This document shows, in pieces, positions 23,769 to 37,390 of a stretch of 64,000 nt of DNA. The stretch covers positions 23,217,246-23,281,245 of the forward strand of contig CM076651.1 of NCBI GenBank assembly GCA_038496675.1, written 5' to 3'. Source of the DNA: Rachycentron canadum. Taxonomy: Eukaryota; Chordata; Actinopteri; Carangiformes; Rachycentridae. Numbering within the stretch: the stretch's first letter is position 1; every line of letters starts with the position of its first letter. The translations under genes and the position numbers were made by a program. Below the pieces are notes generated by a model, which was not told where the DNA came from, made no database searches, and worked only from the letters and a program-made list of their open reading frames with translations.

Positions 23769-26269
23769 AGTTTTTCAAGTTTTTTTTCAAGTTCTCTTTT
23801 AATTTTGCATGAACCGTTCAACACATTGTAAGCTCATAAGATCTTCTCTGAGAGTCTGAGAGACTTCCGCACGGGATAACCCATCAGATGTTTCTGAGGA
23901 AAAAAAAGCTTATGATATAACTGAACAGCAAAAGCCAACCAGCAGAGGGGTTGTCTTTACATCAAATGCCCCGGTTCTCAAAATTCTAATAATTTCTTTC
24001 CTGTGGATTTGGTAGAAGGGGATTGATCTAAGGAGCATAGGTTACAGAGAGTTTGAATCATCAGTCAGTAAAATATTTATTTAACTGAAAGGTGATATGA
24101 CCCAAATTCAAGTTGAATAAGACAACTGTCATGTTACTTAAAGGTTTAGCTCCAACCCAGTTAATAAAAATAGGAGGAGAGTAGAAAAGAAATGCCCCCA
24201 CAGGACTGTTGACTTTGTTACAGCTGGGCTTTTCCAGAAACCGTGTCACTCTCACAATAGAATAGTAAGAGTAATTCAGGTCAGATTCTAAAGTAATGTT
24301 AAGTCATACCAAGCGTGGACACTGATAATACATATATCTGTCAAAAAGTTTCCTTTGATTTAAAAATGAACACAAAAACAAATATCAAATGTCTGGAAAT
24401 CTGGATTTCACATAATTATATAGACCTCTACAAAGCTAAAATAAGTGGTCTTCAGCTGGACATCACACCTTGGGACCTGCTGCCCCTTTAAGATCAATGT
24501 TAATGTAAATGTCAATCTTCTGATAATATCTATTCATATACAGTAATCCAAAAGAACAATAGCACAGTCAGTGTTGCATTGTGTATTTACAGCACAAAGA
24601 TCTGAAGCAGTGGAAATTTGCATTCACATCTATCTCGACAGAGAAACCACAGAATCCTTGGAAAGGCCAGAGCAGCTGGAAACTGCCAGAAATGCAGTCT
24701 GGCATCTCTTAGTTCAGTAACTGTCTAACACATCCTCTGGGCAAGTTCTCACTGCTTTTAGCACAAAACTGCTAGAATATTTAGTTGGGAGAATGAGAGG
24801 ATTTCTCATAAATACCAATCTACCATCTGTCATCAGGACAATTTGAAGGATGAGACATCAACATTTAAATTCTACACATAGTGCATTCAAGTAGACAAAG
24901 ATCATTTTCATCAAAATCATTTTGTCATTGCCTTCAGTCATTAACAGGAATATATAAAGCCAATATGCAGAGCCACTTTTACATCACTGTTGGCTGAGTT
25001 GACTCTATAACCTCCTATAGCTCTGATAAAGCTGTTGTACACTACCTGTCCAGCACCAAATAGCAGACAGACACAGTTGGCTGGATATAGTCGAGCATTT
25101 AGCAGAGCCAGATATTTCCTCAGAATTTGTTGGAGACTGAACCAGAAGGAGCTTATTATTGTGTTATTGATTGTTGAACCGTGACTATAAATGTGATGGC
25201 TAACCAACCATAATTTTGTCAAAACAATCTTTTTAGGTTGGATCACAACCCACTATTTGAATCACAAGTCTCCCCACAGACGCAGTTGACATAAACTATG
25301 ACTAGTGGAGCATATGGTCACTTTAACTGAAAGGCCCAACTTACATTGTGTCTACGTTCTGATTTAATTTTGAAAGTCCTGACCAGGAGTTGAGATTCAA
25401 ATTTTTGATGTTTCTTAAAGATGTTTGTCCCCTTGCAACTGCTCTTCACTCATGACTGTTTACAAGCTGTGTCTCAACTAATCACATTTCAGTTCATATG
25501 GAGTATTTGTTTGGACAGAGCTGTTATTTATTCATGAAGCGCTATCTGTAAGAACTTCAAATAAAAAACTCAGTCGCTGCTAACCTGGATTACAACTCCA
25601 CTGTCGGTAGTTCTTGCTCTGCTCAGCTTTAACAATGGGCTGGTTAGTTATATGTCCACATATATCATAATGTGTAGCTTACCAGCACACAACATATATC
25701 TTTTTTCCACCAAAATTAGCAGGTATAAGCAGTTCTTTAATAAAAACATAAATCAAAGCAAGTGTCTCTTGTTTAACAGGTCTGTGTCTGTGTTCTGAGA
25801 CATGTTACAACAGAAGCAGTGAAAATTATCAGAGAATCAGAATCAGAGCTGCAGGGAGACCTATTTTCAATTATTTTATCAGCAGCAGAAGTTAACATGT
25901 CGTCTTAATGGCACTTATTTCAGTATCTGTTTTAAACTTGTTCCATTGCCTAACAAAATAAACAGAAAACATGTAAATGAGAACGGCATTGTTTTCACTT
26001 CAGTTGCATTAAAACACTGTATATGTGATCACAGAAAGGAGAAGAGAGGTAAACAGATAACGAGCTAAAACCACCTAAAACACGAGGTTGAATGATAATG
26101 GCTTTGGTCATGTTTTCTTTTTTTTGTCATTAAACAACTCCCACAGCACCAAAGTTATTTAGTTCTTAACTAATTTAACTTTTAGCTGTCATTGTGGTGA
26201 CTTTGAGTATGTCAACAAATACCAGTATTATTAATATAATATTATATATAACAACGCTATTGCAAATTG
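23769..26269. other. intron 4, unannotated stretch
   Basis: AT-rich non-coding DNA. I see no repeat or coding signal. Confidence 0.55.
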
Positions 26270-26440
26270 TGGGTCGAGGGGAAATTTTTGCCTGATGGTG
26301 CCAGTAGATGAAAGGTGAAGAGTCACCAGAATCATTGAAAATATTCATTTGGTTGCTTTGACTTTCAACACAAAATCCCACAGCAATCTGTCTAATAGTT
26401 ATGGACTGATATGTTGGATGGACATTGGACAGGTATTTCC
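26270..26440 (-). repeat. dispersed percomorph repeat, antisense copy
   Basis: The words GCCTGATGGTGCCAGTAGAT, GAGTCACCAGAATCATTG and CAGCAATCTGTCTAATAG match the antisense of the common repeat whose sense copy is at 43040-43360 (CCCAGAGGATGAATCTTAAT). Confidence 0.6.
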
Positions 26441-27921
26441 ATCCCTTTGTTCTGCTGTAAAAGAAACTATTTGCAATGTTTTTTACCTTATGTTTAGAAA
26501 AGCTATGAAAATGAACCTGTCAGAAAGCTACTAACTTCTGGAAACCACCAGATCACCACTATTTGGTCTTCCTAGTAGTCCCTAATAGTTACAAAAATAT
26601 TTTTGCCATGCATCAATAGGCCATCTAAAATAAACAAATCTAAGCTGCCTTCAATCTTTTTCAAAGTAAAGAAGGGATTTCCTCTTAATAGACTTTTTAA
26701 ATGGATCAAGGTAGGTGGAATTACTCCCCCCACTGTAGATCACACTGAAATGTCAACTTCCTGCCTCTTTTACATCTGCAACAGGCTGATATTAATTTGG
26801 ACTCAAGCGTCCTTCATTGTTGTCTTCCCTGGAGAGAGATTTCCTCCACTTGAAGATGAGAATATTACATTAGCAAACACAGGTAAGAATAAGAAGAGGC
26901 CGAGATAAATCTGTCAGTGCATCAGAAATATACCAACGATCTATCACAGAGGCCAGAGTGATTTCTTCATTAACTCACATTGACTCACAGGTCCAAAGAG
27001 TACACACAGCTCACTGAGATGACGTAATGAGAAATCAGTGTATTGCCTCTTGAAGCTGACAGCTCCTGGGAAATCAGGGATTCCTCTGTGGGCAAAAGAC
27101 CAATGATGGAGCCCTGCAGCTGGGGGTTAGGTTTGGCTTTGATGGCTCAGTCAGCCATTATGTAATCAGTGTACAAACAAGGACACACACAAAATAGGAG
27201 TTACTAGATACACACAGAGATAGTCCTTTGAAAAAGAAGAGAACCATTTCTTGATTCCATCACAGTTAGTGCTTTTGTGTTTGTTGTGATGAACTGTTCA
27301 GTTACACACTGTTCTGATGCCCATGCACAGCATCACATATACACTGTGCTGCTAATAATGAATCAGGATGCTTACATACTTTGTTAAACTGGCTCAACAA
27401 CATGTTGTGCTGTTATAACAATAATCCAGTTGAACTTTCACTCTGAGAAACCCAAACTATTGCAGGTATGCTAATATTAACTGGAATACTGAAGAATGTA
27501 GTTTGCCTCTGGTCAGACTCCAACTAATCATTCAGATTATTCAGAGGTTTCATCAAAACAGTAGCAGAACAGTGTTTCAGGCTGCAGCAGGCATGTGGAC
27601 ATCAAAAGCAGTGATAAGTTGAATTTTCTGTGCACTTTTCACCATATTATAGTTTTTCCAAACATGTTTTAAACTAAGCAAAAATCCTCTGCTATGGTTA
27701 ATACTTAGTTTAACATGGTTTTCCCACATTAAAAGAGAAAAAAAGGAAAACTGGGGCTAGAGTTTCATCCTTGCCTTGTGCACTTGCGTAGTCACCTTTT
27801 ATTTATCTACGCTGTTTGTTAGCTTGTAACTCACAGTGGCTGACATGGTGTTACTTGTTGTCCCAGTACAAACTCTGGCTCTTTGACCTGACACGGTTTC
27901 AGGTTTATTTTGCCCTGGCCC
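26441..27921. other. intron 4, unannotated stretch
   Basis: It contains a CRE-like TGACGTAA at 27020-27027. The open frame 26603-26908 (plus) reads up to a good-looking gtaagaa donor but has no recognisable protein. Nothing else is seen. Confidence 0.45.
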
Positions 27922-28198
27922 CTGGCTGTGGCTCAGGAAGTAGAGCAGATCCTTCACTAATCAGAAGGTCAGTGTGTCAAATGCAGGCAACTTCAATCTG
28001 CATGTTGAAGTGTCCTTGGGCAGCCCTCACCTTGCCTCTGATGGTGTGTACGAATGTGGATATGTATGGTAGAAGTATTATATGAGTAGTAGTGGCAGTA
28101 CAAAGTGCTGTATGAATGTGTGTGTGAATAGGTGTATGTGGCTTCTATTCTAAAGTGCTGAGAGCTAGATAAGACTCTCATTGATTAAATGTAGTTCC
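27922..28198 (+). repeat. tRNA-headed SINE-like repeat, copy 2
   Basis: GTGGCTCAGGAAGTAGAGCA, CTAATCAGAAGGTCAGTGTG, CAATCTGCATGTTGAAGTGT and the tail TATTCTAAAGTGCTGAGAGC match the family of 22564-22808. This copy preserves the tRNA-like head better but has a decayed B box. Confidence 0.7.
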
Positions 28199-29254
28199 AA
28201 GGTGAAAATACTCAGAAATGGTGTTGACTGATTATTTCACTCATGTTATGTCTTGTATTATATAGAAAACATCATATGAACATGTTATCAAGTTTAACAC
28301 TTGATTTTCACTAAACAAAGTGATTTATGTCCCTAAAGGCAGAAACACTGTATTTGAACACATTTTTTAAAGATAAAGAGCCTAACTCAGTGTGACTCAG
28401 TTCTGTCTGATACCTGACCAGTATTGGTGTAAGATCAGTGCTCAGTGATTTGTGAAATTTATAAAATGATATATTTTGGTCATTTAACCAACACAATACA
28501 ATGGATTTGGCAAAATCTCCAGAGAAATTAAATTGGACTGTAAGGGAGAATAGATGTTACAACCCTTAAAATTAAAGTTCAATTTAGTTGTAAGTGCAAG
28601 ATAATCAAAGTTGTATCTCCTCTCTGTGTGTCGATGCTTCATCTGATTTATCATTTAACACATCATTCAAAGGTGCTTTACACTCTCTCTCTCTATGTGT
28701 CGCTCTTGCTTCTCCACACATGAAGACACTGCAGTCACCAAACAATCATATTCATCATATTCATCTGCTTAGCAACTGGATCACCTGAGCCATTGCAGCC
28801 TGAGAGGAAAGGCAATTGAGTGGTATGGTATCAGAGAAGTGATAACAGTGTTGGGAGACATGGGGAGTCTGTGTTGAGCTGGGCTGATGGAGAAGAGGGG
28901 CATCAGCAGAAATAGCTTGCATTCTGACACCATCCACTGCAATACCAGATGTAGAGAAAAGAAGAATCTTTACTGTAGAGGGGCCTGTCCCTCTCCCAGT
29001 GAGGACCTGCAAACCCTCATCTGGGTGTAAGCAGCACCACCACGAGTCACTGTAATTCCTTCTTTACATAAGCATACACAGGAGTAAGCTCACTCAATGG
29101 AAACATTACAGCAACAAGAGGTGAAACTCCAGGATCAAATCTCCAGTTCTGCTCATCAGTGTTTTCAAGATACACAGTCTTTTCTCTGTTTATTGATTTA
29201 AAGTTTAAAAATGCACTTAGAAAAAACATCCTAGCACTAAAGATGGAAGCTTAT
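28199..29254. other. intron 4, unannotated stretch
   Basis: Non-coding, AT-rich, with nothing recognised. Confidence 0.6.
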
Positions 29255-30065
29255 TGACTGAACATAATATTAGGAACACTGTACTAACATTGGGCGGTTC
29301 CTCCCTTTGCTCTCAAACATCCTTAGTTCTTCATGTCATGGATCCATCAGATGTTGAAACCTTCCTCCGAGACTCTGATCCACTGTATCACATAATTTCT
29401 GTCAGCTGCACATTCAAGTTACCTATCTTTACTTCTGTCATATCCCAAAGTGCTCCATTCTATCCAGGTCTGGAGACTGGAATGTGGAGGTCACTGAAGT
29501 TCACTGAACTCATCCTCATGAAACCAGTGTGAGACAGCTTCTGCTTTGTGACATGGAGCATTATCCTGCAGGAAGTAGCTATTAGGCCATGAAGGGATGA
29601 ATGTGATCAGTAACAACAAACTGTGACATTCAGACCATGACTGGTTGACAACAATACACCACCAACAACAACAACTTTTGACACAAGGCAGGTTGGGTCC
29701 ATGGATTCAAGCTGTTTTTCAAGCTAGCGGTTTTGTCTTCTGCTATCACAACACAAGATCATGTATCACTGTCTCAGTCTCACCCCACTACAGACAATCT
29801 TGCATTGGGATCACACAAGGTGTGACATATGTCAACATGTGTGTCAATATGTTGTGTGCTAACATGATGTTCTGGTGTTCTGGGTTGGACCACACCCATC
29901 TCAATCTGCCATTTTTGCTGGCAGTTTTGCAACTTCAACACCTGCCTCCTGCAAATCACCTACTACCTCTGTGGTATTTCTAACTGCAGTAAGGGTCTCC
30001 GGGAACACATTTTGCCATGACACACAAAAGACTCAAAAGGTGAAGGCAAAACCAGCCACTAATCT
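29255..30065 (-). pseudogene. Tc1/mariner transposase remnant
   Basis: On the minus strand near 29575-29515 the translation reads QDNAPCHKAEAVSHWFHED, the conserved region around the second catalytic Asp of Tc1/mariner (DD34E) transposases. The following SPDLNP-type segment is broken by stops and small deletions. The left edge has TATTAGGAACACTG. Numerous stops and frame changes make it non-functional. The borders are approximate. Confidence 0.7.
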
Positions 30066-31244
30066 TTAAATCTACAATGTCGTGGAATGCTTTGGAAAGT
30101 GTTTAGGAAGAATATGTGATATGTGGTTGACTAATCTATAAACAGCAAATATTAGTGAATGATGAATATTTGCAGCATTAGCCCCTAAACCTAATATTAT
30201 ATGCTTATATGCTTAGTAACAGTAATTCTTTCAGAAAGAGGGAAATCTAGGAGGCATTTTGCTTGCTGTGTTCCAGTGAAATGGCCCATTAAAAGACAGC
30301 TTTTTATTAAACACATAGTCTTAACACAAGCCCACTGCTGTCTCAGGAGAGAGCCTCTGTCATCCCAAATGCATCACTCTGGTCAGCATAGAAACCACAG
30401 TGTGTTAAAGGCAGAACAATGGCACTCTGCTGTGCCGCTGTCAGCCCTCCACTAACAAGGCTATCATTGACACCAACTATGTTAGCTCTGTATTGGAAGT
30501 GTTGCTGCTGCAGAAATAAACCTTCCCAGGTCCAGATGACTTCGCAAGAAATCAACACACGGGCAAAGGAAATGCTATGAACAGGACAGTCCTTACTGAT
30601 GCTAATCCTCTAATGTCCAGGTTGCTTTTGTCTTTTGCCTAATGTCTTTAAAATGAGTTACTTTGTGTGTAATAATTGTTTTAAGCGAGATTAAGATTAA
30701 GAGTAAGATTATGACCAGTCTCTATATTTAATGCCATACACGCTCCAGAGTTTCAGATAGATGCAGCCAATAGATGATGACTGATGTCATTTTAGAAAAT
30801 GACATCAGTTATTTGTACATCAAGTATATCCGAGCTTTGCTGGCTAGCTTCTGCATTCAGATCAATGCTAGGAAGCTTCCCAGCTGCTTGGTTATCAGCA
30901 GCAACAAGAACGTGTGGGAGTGCTGCAGTGCAGCAGGGAGGCCTGACACATTACAAAACTACTGTTGCTATTACTGGAGCTGGAGATGCTTATAAGTCAA
31001 GCGATGTGCTGAGTATTATGGGTGTGGAGGGTGAATGCATGTCCAGCTGCTCCCATTAGAGGTAACCACAAATGACATGGCATATGACACAGACATTCTT
31101 TCTAAATGAGCAAATGACTCATTAGAAGCAATTAGGCAAGGTAAGGGAAACAATGTGTGACAATTTCAGAACAGCCACAGGTTCATCAGATAAGATGTAC
31201 CATGATGTCTCTGTTTAACAGAAAGTAAAGAAAGTTAACATATT
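30066..31244. other. intron 4, unannotated stretch with a palindrome
   Basis: It contains a perfect inverted repeat at 30780-30809 (14-bp arms ACTGATGTCATTTT / AAAATGACATCAGT, 2-nt loop). Otherwise it is non-coding. Confidence 0.6.
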
Positions 31245-31342
31245 TTATATATATATATATATATATATCATAATATAAAGTCCTAATATTTAATCAGGAA
31301 CATGAGATGAGATGAGATGAGATGAGATGAGATGAGATGAGA
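31245..31342. repeat. (AT)n tract and (GAGAT)n pentanucleotide microsatellite
   Basis: TA/AT repeats at 31245-31268, then eight tandem GAGAT-type units at about 31302-31342. Confidence 0.9.
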
Positions 31343-32822
31343 GAAATGAGGTGAGATTACCTTGTGTTTGTGTTTCAAAATAAAAATGACTTTATGTATG
31401 TCCTTTTAAAAGTCTCATGCTTGTGTGAGAGTAACCCTCAAACAGAGGAATCTCACTGGACACAGGAGCATAAATACTTGACTGGTTTGATCCAGTCTAT
31501 CAACATTCCTCCCCACCATCCTTTTTGTCTTTCAGTTGTGCCCAGTTTGTCCCAGACTAAAGTAAGTCATCACTGCTGCATTGACTTCCACACTTTGACA
31601 GCTGAGACTTGTGATGCGTAAAGGACCTCCATGCTGACTCCTCTCTATCTCCCCCTCTCTCTACCTTCTTTTTTTAATCTCCCAGCAGAGCTTCATAGTG
31701 CACCATGTCCTCAACAGCACCAGTTCTTACTTACCTAGCTACCACCCAGAGTAGAGTCAGGTGGGGGAGGGAGAAAGGTGGATAACATGCATTGATGATC
31801 CCCATCAGCAACTAAACTGAGGATGTCGCAGTTCACCTTAGAGCTCGAGTCTGCTCTACTAGTGCATAGTTTTGGTAATCATTATAACAACAAAAGGTCT
31901 GAAAGATAATAAAGGCTCTTATTTGCCAAAGTGCATACATATTTGACCAGCGTCATATGTCAGTGTCACTTACTGGAGCTTTTCCACTGAACTGATGGTA
32001 CACAAATGCAGACATCACACAGATAGGGCAGAGTGTTAGTTGTAAGACCCTCATCCTTTCTCTGGTATCATGACAGGTTTTGACCACTATTTGTCTCATG
32101 AGTTTAGCTCTTACAGCTGGAGTCAGACCATGAGCTGGTGAGACCTTATGCACTGACAGTGGAGCTAGAACCCGAGCCAGTCTTGGGCTGAACTCGGCTC
32201 AGCAGCCACAGCAGAAACTGCAGGAAACACGACAGACTCTGACCCAGACAAAATGTGACATACACAACTTTACTGAACAAATGGCTGCAAAACAGCAGCT
32301 CTCACACACAGACTGAAGAAATATTACATCTCAGTAAACATCCTGTACACCTGACATACAGGACCGTTACTTGTGGGGTTGGCTTCAGTCAGCTGGAGCC
32401 ATGACTGCAAGCATCAGGGATAAATGAAATCACTATTTGTAATTACTAATAGTATTAAGTGTGTCATGTTTTAAGATAAAAACCCCTGCAATGAAAAGTG
32501 TTTAAGGTTGTTAACATGTCCATATGATGTTTTTTATATAACACAAACATAACATGAGTGAAATAATTTAGTCAACTCCATGACTAAGCATTTCCACTGT
32601 GAACTGTAGTGAACCAATTACAGTCTCATAAAAATAGATTTAGATAGTCTGTGGTTCATAAGGCAAAAACCTAAGAGTCTTAAGGCCTGATCCATCTCAA
32701 TGAGGAAGTAAGTGTAGATTCAGCCCAATTTCCTTTTTTTCAGTTTTTATGTGAGAAAACCATGTTAAAGACAATATTAATCATTTGAGTTTTAAACTTG
32801 AGGAACTTTATTGTCAGCATTT
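31343..32822. other. intron 4, unannotated stretch
   Basis: Non-coding with no recognisable repeat. Confidence 0.55.
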
Positions 32823-33120
32823 AGGCAAGGCAAGGCAAGGCAATTTTATTTGTATAGCCCATTTTTACAAACAGTTTGTCTCAAAGGGCTTTACATAGCA
32901 TCATAACAACATCCTCTGCCCTTAGACCCTCACATCGACTGAGGAAAAACTCAACAAAAAACCCTTTTAACAGGGAAAAAAAAGAGAAACCTCATGGTGA
33001 GCAACAGAGGAGGGATCCCTCACCCAGGACGGGCAGACGGGCAATAGATGTTGTATATAGACAAGAAACCAGGTAACAATACAGAATATGCACAGATGGA
33101 AATGGTGTGCAGGAGTTAAT
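32823..33120 (+). repeat. dispersed fish repeat (GGCAATTTTATTTGTATAGC type)
   Basis: It starts with tandem AGGCA units, then CAATTTTATTTGTATAGCCC, CAAAGGGCTTTACATAGCAT, AACCCTTTTAACAGGG, CAACAGAGGAGGGATCCCTC and GGCAATAGATGTTGT. These words occur in this order in a repeat very common in teleosts. It may extend to about 33290, where the sequence becomes G-rich. Confidence 0.65.
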
Positions 33121-33570
33121 GAAGGCAGTTTTTGGTAGGAGGGAAGGCAGGGAGAGTCAGGCAGCTTAATGGGAGTAATGGGTGGTAGACTGGTTCCTGG
33201 GAGGGAAGGGCAGGTCGGTTTAACAGCAGGGGAAAAAGGGGAAGGGGGTGATGCAGGGGGCGGTTGGTGGAGAAAATTTACTAACACAAAGTTTCCAAAA
33301 AGCAAAAAAAAATTATAAAACTAGGATATTATCTTTTGTGTATTATTATCACGTCAGCGCAGAATTGTAAAGTGTCAGCCGATGTCTAGTTTATGTTGTT
33401 CCCAGGAAAGACAACAACAACAACTACAATGTTCAGAACAACGTTGAGACTCATCTACAAAATGAAACAGTTTGCTACAGAGATGCAGCTACAAGGTGTG
33501 TGAAGCAGGGAAACAACCTGAAGAGGTCAAAGAACAGGGCTGGATTTATCTGACCATTATTTTATGACTA

Positions 33571-33795
33571 TTCAATCTCTCTCAAATCTCTTGTCTATAA
33601 AATGTGAAAACATCATCACATTATTCCCAGCGTTTTGTCTAAACAAACAATCCAGAGACCATCGCAATTGTTGAGCTTTGAGAAGTTAGAACCAGCAAAT
33701 GTTTGGAGTTTTTGCTTAAAAAGTGACTGAAATTATCAACAGATTATCAATAAAAGTGGTTGCTTCATGTCCTTTCAATCGACTTGTTAGAGCTT
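33571..33795 (+). repeat. dispersed percomorph repeat (AGCAAATGTTTGG type)
   Basis: AGAACCAGCAAATGTTTGGA, TTTTTGCTTAAAAAGTGACT, AGATTATCAATAAAAGTGGT and TTTCAATCGACTTG are the typical order of words in a repeat that is abundant across percomorph genomes. It is unclassified. Confidence 0.65.
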
Positions 33796-34365
33796 GTATA
33801 CAGATGAGTATTACTGGGTCCCCAGTTTTTTTGTAGTGGTGTTCAGTAGAATTATTATATTATTTTCCAATCCTCTCTCCTGTCATTTCCTGTCTTTCCA
33901 TAGTTGGCTGCTGCCTGATGAAGAGAACAGAAATTAATTTACAAAACTGCCTCCATACTGCCAGGGTCAAGCTCACTCCATTCAACAAGCACTCTACTAC
34001 ACAAACTTTTTAAAGAAGGATGAAGAAAGCAAAGGATCTGATTGGCCAAGGTTCTGTAGACAGTCACACGTTAAAGAGAAAGACATAACATCAGTTTTCT
34101 ATGTGTTGTCATGGCCCCAGCTTGTGTGTGTTGTTGCCGTGTTGTGTGTTCTGTATTTTCATATAGCAGGTTCCTGGTTGGGCGGAGCTGGAGCTCATCA
34201 GGGCAGCTGGCCATGGTCCTCCACATATATTGTAAAAGATCCAACCATCCTGGCACTCAGGAGGCTCCTTCCTCCCCTACACCAAGTCGTCTCCTGTTTG
34301 ATTTGCCGTTCAGTTAGCTTAATATTTGTGGAGAAGCTTGAGGAAAAGGACTGAGGTGTGCTGGG
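33796..34365. other. intron 4, unannotated stretch
   Basis: Non-coding with no recognised feature. Confidence 0.55.
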
Positions 34366-34592
34366 CTCCCTAGTGGCTCACCTGGCAGAGCGCATATCAC
34401 AAAGACTTTGTCCTGTCCACAGTGGCCCAGTTGAATCATAGAGCGTCTATAAAAGTGGACATACACTCTGGGTCTGAAATGAAGCCAATGCTAAATAACC
34501 TTAAATCTACATTCTATCTAATGACCATCAGAGGCAACACTGGTTGCAAAAAGTTAGACTGTATTGAAGTCCATGTGAAAATGGTCCTAATA
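34366..34592 (+). repeat. SINE head fused to TIR-type repeat (copy 3, truncated)
   Basis: 34366-34435 matches the head of the tRNA-like SINE (GTGGCTCACCTGGCAGAGCG, ending TTGAATC). It passes directly into 34436-34592, which matches the left part of the TIR-type repeat (CTATAAAAGTGGACATACAC, GAAGCCAATGCTAA, TATTGAAGTCCATGTGAAAA). One element probably inserted into the other and later deletions trimmed both. Confidence 0.55.
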
Positions 34593-37390
34593 ACAGCACA
34601 ACAATGGGAACAATCCTCTGGAGACTATGACTTTCAAAACCAACAACAGTAATCCATTGATATCTGGCATGTCTTCTTCGGTTCAACTTCTGGAGGGGCA
34701 ACAAATGTTCAACTAAATGAGCAAGATATACAGGCAACAGTTCCTAACAGTGATCAAGTGTCACAATTGATACTTATGTCTCATAATGTCGACTGCTGTG
34801 TAAAAAACAGATAACAACCTTAAATGTCTTAGAGGAAGTTATTGGTCTCTGACTCAGCTCTGCCTGTGGCACCACACATCATACTGTAGCTGGTGAATAA
34901 TGGACAAGCACATTAAAGAGACCAGAGGTGTTAAACTTGAAAGATGTACCATATTATGCCCCTAAACAGGACAGCTGTTCTGGCCTGGAAGCTACAATAG
35001 TTTGCACTGTGTTGTTGTTGGAGGTCTGTTGTATATTTTAATCCTCAGGGGGTTGGTCACAGTTTCAGTGCAGTGATTAATTCCTGCTAGTACATTACAT
35101 AACAGTATTGTTAGAGATGCAGCTGTTGAACTGGTCCCACTTCGTGTTCTGCATGTAACAATAAATTACTGCTGCACTGCTGCACTGATGTGATGTAGTC
35201 TATAAGACACCATTATCCCCAATTGATTATATTCTATTTTAGTGTCCTGTTGTATTTCAGTGCCAATTATTTTGTATTTGAATTGAATATCAACAACTAT
35301 CAACTCTCCACCTGAGCAGAACGAATACCACTGACATCGGCTGCAGTCCAAGACTGTGGATTTACAGTCCATCTGTGGGACCAGAGAAATTCCAGATTAA
35401 AGTACTTACAGAGAACAAGAACAGTAGAGTAGCAAAAAGTAGCAGTGAGTAGGCAAACAGCCCAAGCGACAAAGTGGCAGAAAGAAAAGCAGAAAGCACA
35501 AATTACAACTTCAGGCCTTTCAGAGTAAAATCAGAGATTTGTGGGTTGGGCCTGGGCAAGTTGAAGTGACAGCCTTTGTATCAAGGTACCCAGTGTACAA
35601 CTCAGTGTCATATGTTCAACTGTTCTGTGGGGAAAGCCGTGACACAACCGTGAATCTTGACTCTGCTTAGAAAGATTATGATATGATCTTTTGGCCTGAT
35701 TGCCCACCCGTAGTTACATGTTACTGTCAGTGGGCAAAAGCTCAGGTCCTGATGCACTCAACAGATTTTCTAAAGACTATAGAAGCAGAACATGGTTGTG
35801 ATATCCCCTGTTGATTTCATAGTGACAGTTCAATGCCTTGGGTTTCCCTCTGGACTTGGTGTAGTGAGCGAGCTACCCATTGAGTGTCTTACCAGATTGT
35901 ACTATTTGTTTGTTCTTTTGTTTACATTTTATGACTCTTTAGGTCTCTTATATGCAGGTTTTTTTTTAAGGTAAGTATCTGGTCTACATCCCTAATTTAT
36001 AAGAATCAACCTACCATGTGGGGGTTAACTCCACCCAGCCACTGCACTACCAATGGCAGTAGGGAGTTCATAAATAAGCACACCCTCTCTCTGGCCCCGT
36101 CTCAATTTCTAAGACACTCGTGTATACTGTTAGCTCTTGCATCATAGATCCCATAGTAGATCTGTGTGGGTGTCAGAGAAGCAAGACAAAAAAAGGCAAA
36201 GTCCAAATGAACAGCATGAGTGTGTAACTGCCACCCAAGACGCCATCAAAAGGCCACTTGTTTCCTTGAATAGAGAGAGTGAGTAAATGAGTGCAGGGAC
36301 TATGAAAGAAAGAAGAAATCATTATCGTGGGGTTGGGGGAGTTTTTATGTTGCTCCTTGAAGTCTCCTGTGACTCCTCTGTGTTTACTGCTTTTCTGATA
36401 CAACTAACACAGAGAGCATTGTCTGACTCCGTTTCCATTGCCAGAGTAATTCTTCTTTCTTCTGAAGCTACACCTGGACCCTCCATGAATGAGGTCATCT
36501 GCTAGGCTTAACGACAACCTGTGTCCTATTTTATTGGTTAACATATGTTTCTATGGGTTGTGTTAACATTGTGCTCACTTTGCTGAGATCTGGACACCTG
36601 GAGATATTGCAACAACAAAGTCTGAAGGAACAGTGACATGATCAAAGAGGCTATAAAACTTTATCTAGATTATCCAAACGCAACACTTTATGCGTCATGG
36701 GTATTCATCTCCATTTGCCCCAGTTTGTATTTGACCTTGTTTGTGTTTGTCTGGATACTCGTGGCCACCTGGTTCCTTCTCCCACAAATCCACCTGAGCA
36801 TCTGCTTCTTATTAACTGATTGATTGTCAACCTACTGCAGCAGAATTTAAACCCTGGCTCATCCCTCCACTCACAATCAACTACTTCAGTCTCCTCTGCA
36901 GTACAAACCCCACAGCCAAGTTCTAGTTTAGCCTTTTCCTTGTGTTTGCATGATCTTAATCCTATGTTTATTTGCAGTTGACTGCTGCCACAGGTACCTG
37001 CCATATACTGCTTTATCCATGTTTCCTGTTCCTCATTGCCAATGCCATTACTCAACCATTGAGAACATTACAGGCAACTCTGTTGGATGGTCAGAAGTTC
37101 AGGTTTGGGCCAAACTACTACTGAGTTCCACACCTATTGAAGTCTTCTGAGAGTCCAAAAAATTCACTAGAGATGGGTAGAATTCAATGCAATTCTTTCA
37201 CAAGAGATAAACCGAAGTTGGCTCCAAAACACAATTGAAAGCTTTGTGCATGTGCACCATTTTTTATAGTCAGTTGCCCCTCCTAGACTTCTTCACCTAT
37301 TTTTCTAAAAAAAAAAAAAAAAAAGTAGTTTACATCACCAAAGAAATAATGGTATTGTACTTTCCAAAATCATATCTAAAAAAGAAGTTT
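34593..37390. other. intron 4, unannotated stretch, possible LTR scrap
   Basis: Most is plain AT-rich DNA. Between about 36640 and 37150 the pyrimidine-rich sequence with an AATTTAAACCCTGGCTCATC word resembles the U3/R part of a Gypsy-type LTR, but no ends or poly(A) signal are clear. A 16-base poly(A) run is at 37309-37324. Confidence 0.3.

Noticed and set aside
26603..26908. Frame ending at a good gtaagaa donor on the plus strand
   Set aside because: Attractive as an exon, but the translation is unrecognised, there is no partner acceptor or second exon, and donors of this quality occur by chance.
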